Origin: an uncultured Candidatus Melainabacteria bacterium
GTDB taxonomy: Bacteria; Cyanobacteriota; Vampirovibrionia; Gastranaerophilales; Gastranaerophilaceae
Assembly: GCA_934691935.1 (NCBI GenBank)
Contig: CAKUTH010000002.1
Span: 62,001-126,000 of the forward strand
DNA: 64,000 nt
Direction of reading: 5' to 3'
A program made the translations under genes and the position numbers. The notes under the pieces were generated by a model. It was not told where the DNA came from, ran no database searches, and saw only the letters and a list, made by a program, of their open reading frames with translations. Below are positions 63,630 to 64,000 of this stretch, in pieces; positions within the stretch are counted from its first letter, which is position 1, and the number at the start of each line of letters is the position of its first letter.

Positions 63630-64000
63630 ATGAAAAATTTAGTTTTGATTTTAACAATATTAATTCTTGGCAACGTAACTTTTGCCGAATGTAATTGTCA
63701 TGGGTCTGCAAAATGCCTTGACCTATTGACTTCTATGTACAATGAACGCGCAACTTTATATAACGTTTTGAATTTGTCGTCTGACCAACAAAAATGCAAA
63801 GACGTCATTGATAAAAAACGTTATGATGAATTAGGTGCGCAATATAGACAACTTGAGCAAGAAAAATATGTACTTTCTTCAATGTGCGAACATCAAGCGA
63901 GCCAGCAAGCTATTAAAAAACAAAAAATCGTCGTAAAAAATATTGAAAAAAACATGAAAAAAACTGGCGACAAATATGACAAAGAGTTCAAAACTGTCTT
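63630..64000 (+). CDS. Secreted cysteine-containing protein (partial, 3' end beyond the window)
   Basis: The frame opens at ATG 63630 and remains open for 123 codons to the window edge. A Sec signal peptide (MKNLVLILTILILGNVTFA) is followed by ECNCHGSAKCLDLL and a helical, Lys/Gln-rich region with further Cys residues (QQKCKDV, SSMCEH) that looks like a coiled coil. I do not recognise the family. Predicted periplasmic or secreted. The -10 box TATAAT is 6 nt before the ATG. Divergent from mini-III (42 bp between starts). Confidence 0.75.
   Translation, partial: MKNLVLILTILILGNVTFAECNCHGSAKCLDLLTSMYNERATLYNVLNLSSDQQKCKDVIDKKRYDELGAQYRQLEQEKYVLSSMCEHQASQQAIKKQKIVVKNIEKNMKKTGDKYDKEFKTV

Overview
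This AT-rich window reads as a chromosomal segment of a non-photosynthetic, fermentative relative of the cyanobacteria, most likely a gut 'Melainabacteria'/Vampirovibrionia (Gastranaerophilales-type) organism. This assignment is an inference. It rests on the prepilin signature FTLAEVLITLGIIGVVAA (two genes), a HEAT-repeat protein of the PBS-lyase kind, PPi-dependent phosphofructokinase, a D-lactate-dehydrogenase-like enzyme, B12-dependent (class II) ribonucleotide reductase, BioY, and the absence of any photosynthesis gene. The genetic code is standard. There are no tRNA, rRNA, CRISPR, phage or transposase genes that I can see.

Layout. 1-6.7 kb: 5' tip of a dapB-like gene, PC4-like ssDNA-binding protein, priA, TIGR02757 protein, diguanylate cyclase, glycosyltransferase and DUF475 membrane protein. 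7-12 kb: prfA-ylxR-infB-rimI-bioY. 12-24.8 kb: orphan ABC ATPase, an Ala/Gly-rich unknown, ispE, rsmA, Glu-Cys ligase, glycosyltransferase, hpf, a small Cys-rich protein preceded by a structured RNA leader, mntP, DUF4127, menG/ubiE, a 2-hydroxyacid dehydrogenase and hsp20. 25-33.4 kb: a signalling block (HEAT protein, PAS/GAF histidine kinase, pentapeptide protein, two NarL-type regulators, TPR protein, GAF/HD-GYP protein). 33.4-41 kb: glycosyltransferase, degenerate M48-like protein, phosphohexomutase, pheA, U32 peptidase and pfp. 41-55 kb: prepilin with a poly-G start, parvulin lipoprotein, mfd, RgpF-like protein, glycosyltransferase, nrdJ, dicarboxylate symporter and ileS. 55-64 kb: unknown protein, fusA, uppS, rdgB, prepilin, XRE regulator, DUF559 endonuclease, mini-RNase III and a partial secreted protein.

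The strongest unexpected signal is a family of three small loci (about 27.8-28.1, 28.1-28.3 and 60.9-61.2 kb) with the architecture of type I toxin-antitoxin systems. A + strand RNA with a shared TTGACA-N17-AATAAT promoter starts at GUAGGG and folds into hairpins that covary between copies. It lies antisense to a minus-strand mini-ORF of 23 or 32 codons that encodes a hydrophobic peptide behind a strong Shine-Dalgarno. The middle copy has lost the start of its peptide gene.

Three further themes recur. (1) Intergenic arrays built on a TAAG/CTTA tetramer, often alternating with a variable tetramer (8-bp period) and ending in a fixed GTAACGAA-type cap. (2) Short palindromic repeats that have entered coding frames (ispE, mfd, ileS, rdgB, a prepilin) and flank a DUF559 endonuclease as near-perfect 39-bp inverted copies. 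(3) About fifteen genes whose start codon lies 6-7 nt downstream of a -10 box with no Shine-Dalgarno, which predicts leaderless mRNAs.
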